Positions 15,268 to 16,752 of a stretch of DNA of 16,752 bases are shown in pieces. A program made the translations under genes and the position numbers. Source of the stretch: Dunaliella salina (taxonomy: Eukaryota; Chlorophyta; Chlorophyceae; Chlamydomonadales; Dunaliellaceae); the NCBI GenBank assembly GCA_002284615.2, contig MU069908.1:116533-133284 (forward strand), written 5' to 3'. The stretch's first letter is position 1. Every line of letters begins with the position of its first letter. The notes under the pieces are model-generated. The model saw only the letters and a program-made list of their open reading frames with translations, had not been told where the DNA came from and ran no database searches.

Positions 15268-15810
15268 ATGTACAACCGCCAAGCATGTCAAAGGCAACAG
15301 CAGCAGGCCCAGGGTGGCAAGGGCAGGCAGCGTGAAGCTCCCAACCAGCAGCACCAGCAGCAGGCCTGGGGTGACATGGGTGGGCAGCGCGCTGCCCACA
15401 GCCAGCAGCGTGGTCCGCAGGACATGGGTGGCGCAGCCAGGCGGCGTTATGTCCATCAGCAGGAGCAACAGGAGATTGCCAGGATGAGGGGTCGCCTACA
15501 TCAGCTGGAGGAAGAGGCACAGGAGGCGATGCAGCAGCAGCAAATGGCCAAGCGTGCTCGGCTTGGTCCTGCACAACCAGCAGTGCCATTGGCAACGGCA
15601 GAGCAGCTGCCTCCGGTTGCATCCACTGTAGCAACAGAGCCTACGCCTCCAGTGCGTGGAGAGGCACCCGCATTCCTGGCATCTGGCTCAGGACACTTCA
15701 TCAACGTCACAGTGCACCAGGGACCAGTGACAAACACCTTAGGATTCCCTACGGCAGCACACATGGGCGCTCTTGGTTGGTCTGGGGGCGCTGGAGCTGG
15801 GAACGTGTGA
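15268..15810 (+). CDS. Gln-rich coiled-coil protein, possible first exon or N-terminus of Gag
   Basis: This 180-codon ATG frame has a Gln/Gly-rich start (QRQQQQAQGGKG), then a strongly helical charged stretch (EQQEIARMRGRLHQLEEEAQ, about residues 70-95) likely to form a coiled coil, then a Pro/Ala-rich tail and NVTVHQGPVTNT. CAG codons dominate. There is no hydrophobic segment. It lies on the same strand just upstream of the Gag-like frame, which itself lacks a good start. A phase-0 intron from 15805 (GTGTGA) to 16052 (TCCCTCCCCAG) would join the two. It could instead be a separate host or TE gene. Confidence 0.55.
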   Translation: MYNRQACQRQQQQAQGGKGRQREAPNQQHQQQAWGDMGGQRAAHSQQRGPQDMGGAARRRYVHQQEQQEIARMRGRLHQLEEEAQEAMQQQQMAKRARLGPAQPAVPLATAEQLPPVASTVATEPTPPVRGEAPAFLASGSGHFINVTVHQGPVTNTLGFPTAAHMGALGWSGGAGAGNV

Positions 15811-15861
15811 TGCCTTGTATTTTTGGGTTGAGTTTTCTGCTTGTTGTTGTTAGGAGACATA

Positions 15862-15881
15862 TTTGCCCACCAAAGGGCAAA
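15862..15881 (+). other. Short perfect hairpin between the two frames
   Basis: TTTGCCC (15862-15868) pairs with GGGCAAA (15875-15881) around a 6-nt loop. A run of A follows at ~15921-15933. Significance unknown; it lies within the proposed intron. Confidence 0.5.
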
Positions 15882-16052
15882 CTTGCAGACTGCACCTGAA
15901 TGCGGACATCCTGTTGCCTTAAAAAAAAAAAAACATAAAAAGGTAGTATTGCCACCAAAAGACAAAAAGAGTGGGAATCTGCTTCTGCTTTGTGTGTGAT
16001 TGTGTTTTGTGTGTGTGAAAGCCAGCTGCCTGCCAGTAGCGTCCCTCCCCAG

Positions 16053-16752
16053 GGATTTATCAGTGAATTGAGAATTGAACTAAAGAGCGGCCGCATTGTT
16101 GGCAATAACGCAAACCGAGAGATAGACACACCAGTGAGTGATACAGTGCGCCTGCCATATCAGGCACCAAATCAGGATCAGCTTGCATACCAAAGTCCTG
16201 CTTTGAATTTGGAAGCTGCCTTTAGGTCTGCTGCATCAAGGAGGGCATCCTCTGACTCAGAGCCTACGCTCAGAGTACCAAGTCCACAACTTGTAAACCG
16301 CTTGCACAACAACCCGTTAGCGAAAGAAGAGCAAGTGAGTGAAGCGCCTGTAGATATGGTACAAATCCCACCACCGCCAGAATTTCATGGAGAGGCAACG
16401 AAAGATGATCTTGAGCAATTTGTGCATGAGCTGGATGCTTGGTACTTCAGTGCAAGAAGCACCAGCAACCTATCTGCTAATAAAGTGTTTGAGCTCATTG
16501 CCAAGAAAGCCTTCCCATATGGCTCTTCAGCGTTGGCATGGTTCACCACCAACAAAGAGGATATTGTGGCTAAGGCAGATAGAGCAGCAAGTGCAGGGGA
16601 CGAGTTATGCGTTGTTGAACCTGTTGATCCTTGCTTTGAGGCAGGAGTATGACCACATCAGGGGCGACCCTGAACAGCAGCTCTACAACCTTACGCTCAA
16701 GCCAGGTGAGGATGCTATGGGTTTTGCTCTCCGATTCCAGCGGCTGGCCATT
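16053..16752 (+). pseudogene. Ty3-like Gag, 5' part, frameshifted, runs off the window
   Basis: This frame reads through LRVPSPQLVNRLHNN and VQIPPPPEFHGEATKDDLEQ, then FVHELDAWYFSARST and YGSSALAWFTTNKED. The PPxFxG...LEQFxxELxxYF...ALxWF pattern is that of the Gag capsid region of Ty3/gypsy-type LTR retrotransposons, which forms the particle shell. Upstream, open sequence extends to ~15963 without a usable ATG; the first Met is at VDMVQI. Near 16605-16609 one extra base shifts the frame, and the original frame stops at 16650-16652. The +1 frame continues as RQEYDHIRGDPEQQLYNL to the window end. No LTR is visible in the window. Confidence 0.75.

Noticed and set aside
15862..15933. Hairpin followed by a homopolymer as a bacterial-type terminator
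   Set aside because: The homopolymer is A, not T, on this strand, it is 40 bases away, and the context is eukaryotic.
15501..16129. Minus-strand frames of 126-154 codons opposite the Gln-rich gene
   Set aside because: They are antisense shadows of a biased plus-strand reading frame and contain no motif.

Overview
ORGANISM. This is nuclear-type eukaryotic DNA of mixed base composition. It has no bacterial operons, no RNA genes I could recognise and no intact host gene I can name. Its identifiable content is decayed transposable elements (TEs) and simple or interspersed repeats. The protein styles of these TEs (an RNase H + zinc finger + PD-(D/E)XK endonuclease protein, LINEs with algal-style C-termini, and a Ty3-like Gag) resemble what I know from green algae. 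A chlorophyte is my best guess, but the host is not proven by anything here. A short run of scattered N bases inside a tandem repeat shows a locally ambiguous assembly.

LAYOUT. 1-5500: repeat-rich, with no gene I can name. It holds a 26-bp x 4 tandem repeat, a degenerate ~75-85-bp repeat, an interrupted Cys/His-rich frame (1762-2196), a ~215-bp direct repeat pair, copies of interspersed repeats and a 100-bp x 3 tandem array. 5559-6263: the 3' end of an endonuclease element (REL copy 1), followed without a gap by a ~174-bp tandem array. 6440-7150: inverted and direct relatives of the repeats further left. 7296-7629: a long, nearly perfect fold-back (two 156-bp arms, 22-nt loop). 7711-7745: a perfect 17+1+17 palindrome. 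7890-9900: unassigned open frames and repeats. 9790-15235: a nested TE graveyard. 15268-16752: the 5' part of a Gag-like gene, possibly spliced and frameshifted, running off the window.

THE NESTED REGION. At least five copies of one element, which I call REL, lie in the window: + 5559-5814, - 9790-10090, + 10271-13359, - 13500-13845 and - 14594-14953. The longest copy encodes, in order, an unassigned N-terminal module, RNase H, a Cys/His zinc finger and a PD-(D/E)XK nuclease. No reverse transcriptase is visible between these modules. A 680-bp LINE tail (LINE-A, minus strand) sits inside REL copy 3, flanked by a 7-bp duplication (CTGCTAG). Removing it rejoins the reading frame. In the opposite direction, a 360-bp 5'-truncated REL copy 5 sits inside a second LINE (LINE-B, minus strand), flanked by an 8-bp duplication (GTGGCTCT). 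Removing it also rejoins the LINE frame exactly. REL therefore behaves like a retrotransposon: it is 5'-truncated, makes target-site duplications and has a common 3' end. Yet its sense-strand 3' end is pyrimidine-rich, not poly(A). This RT-less-looking element and its 3' end are the most interesting items in the window.
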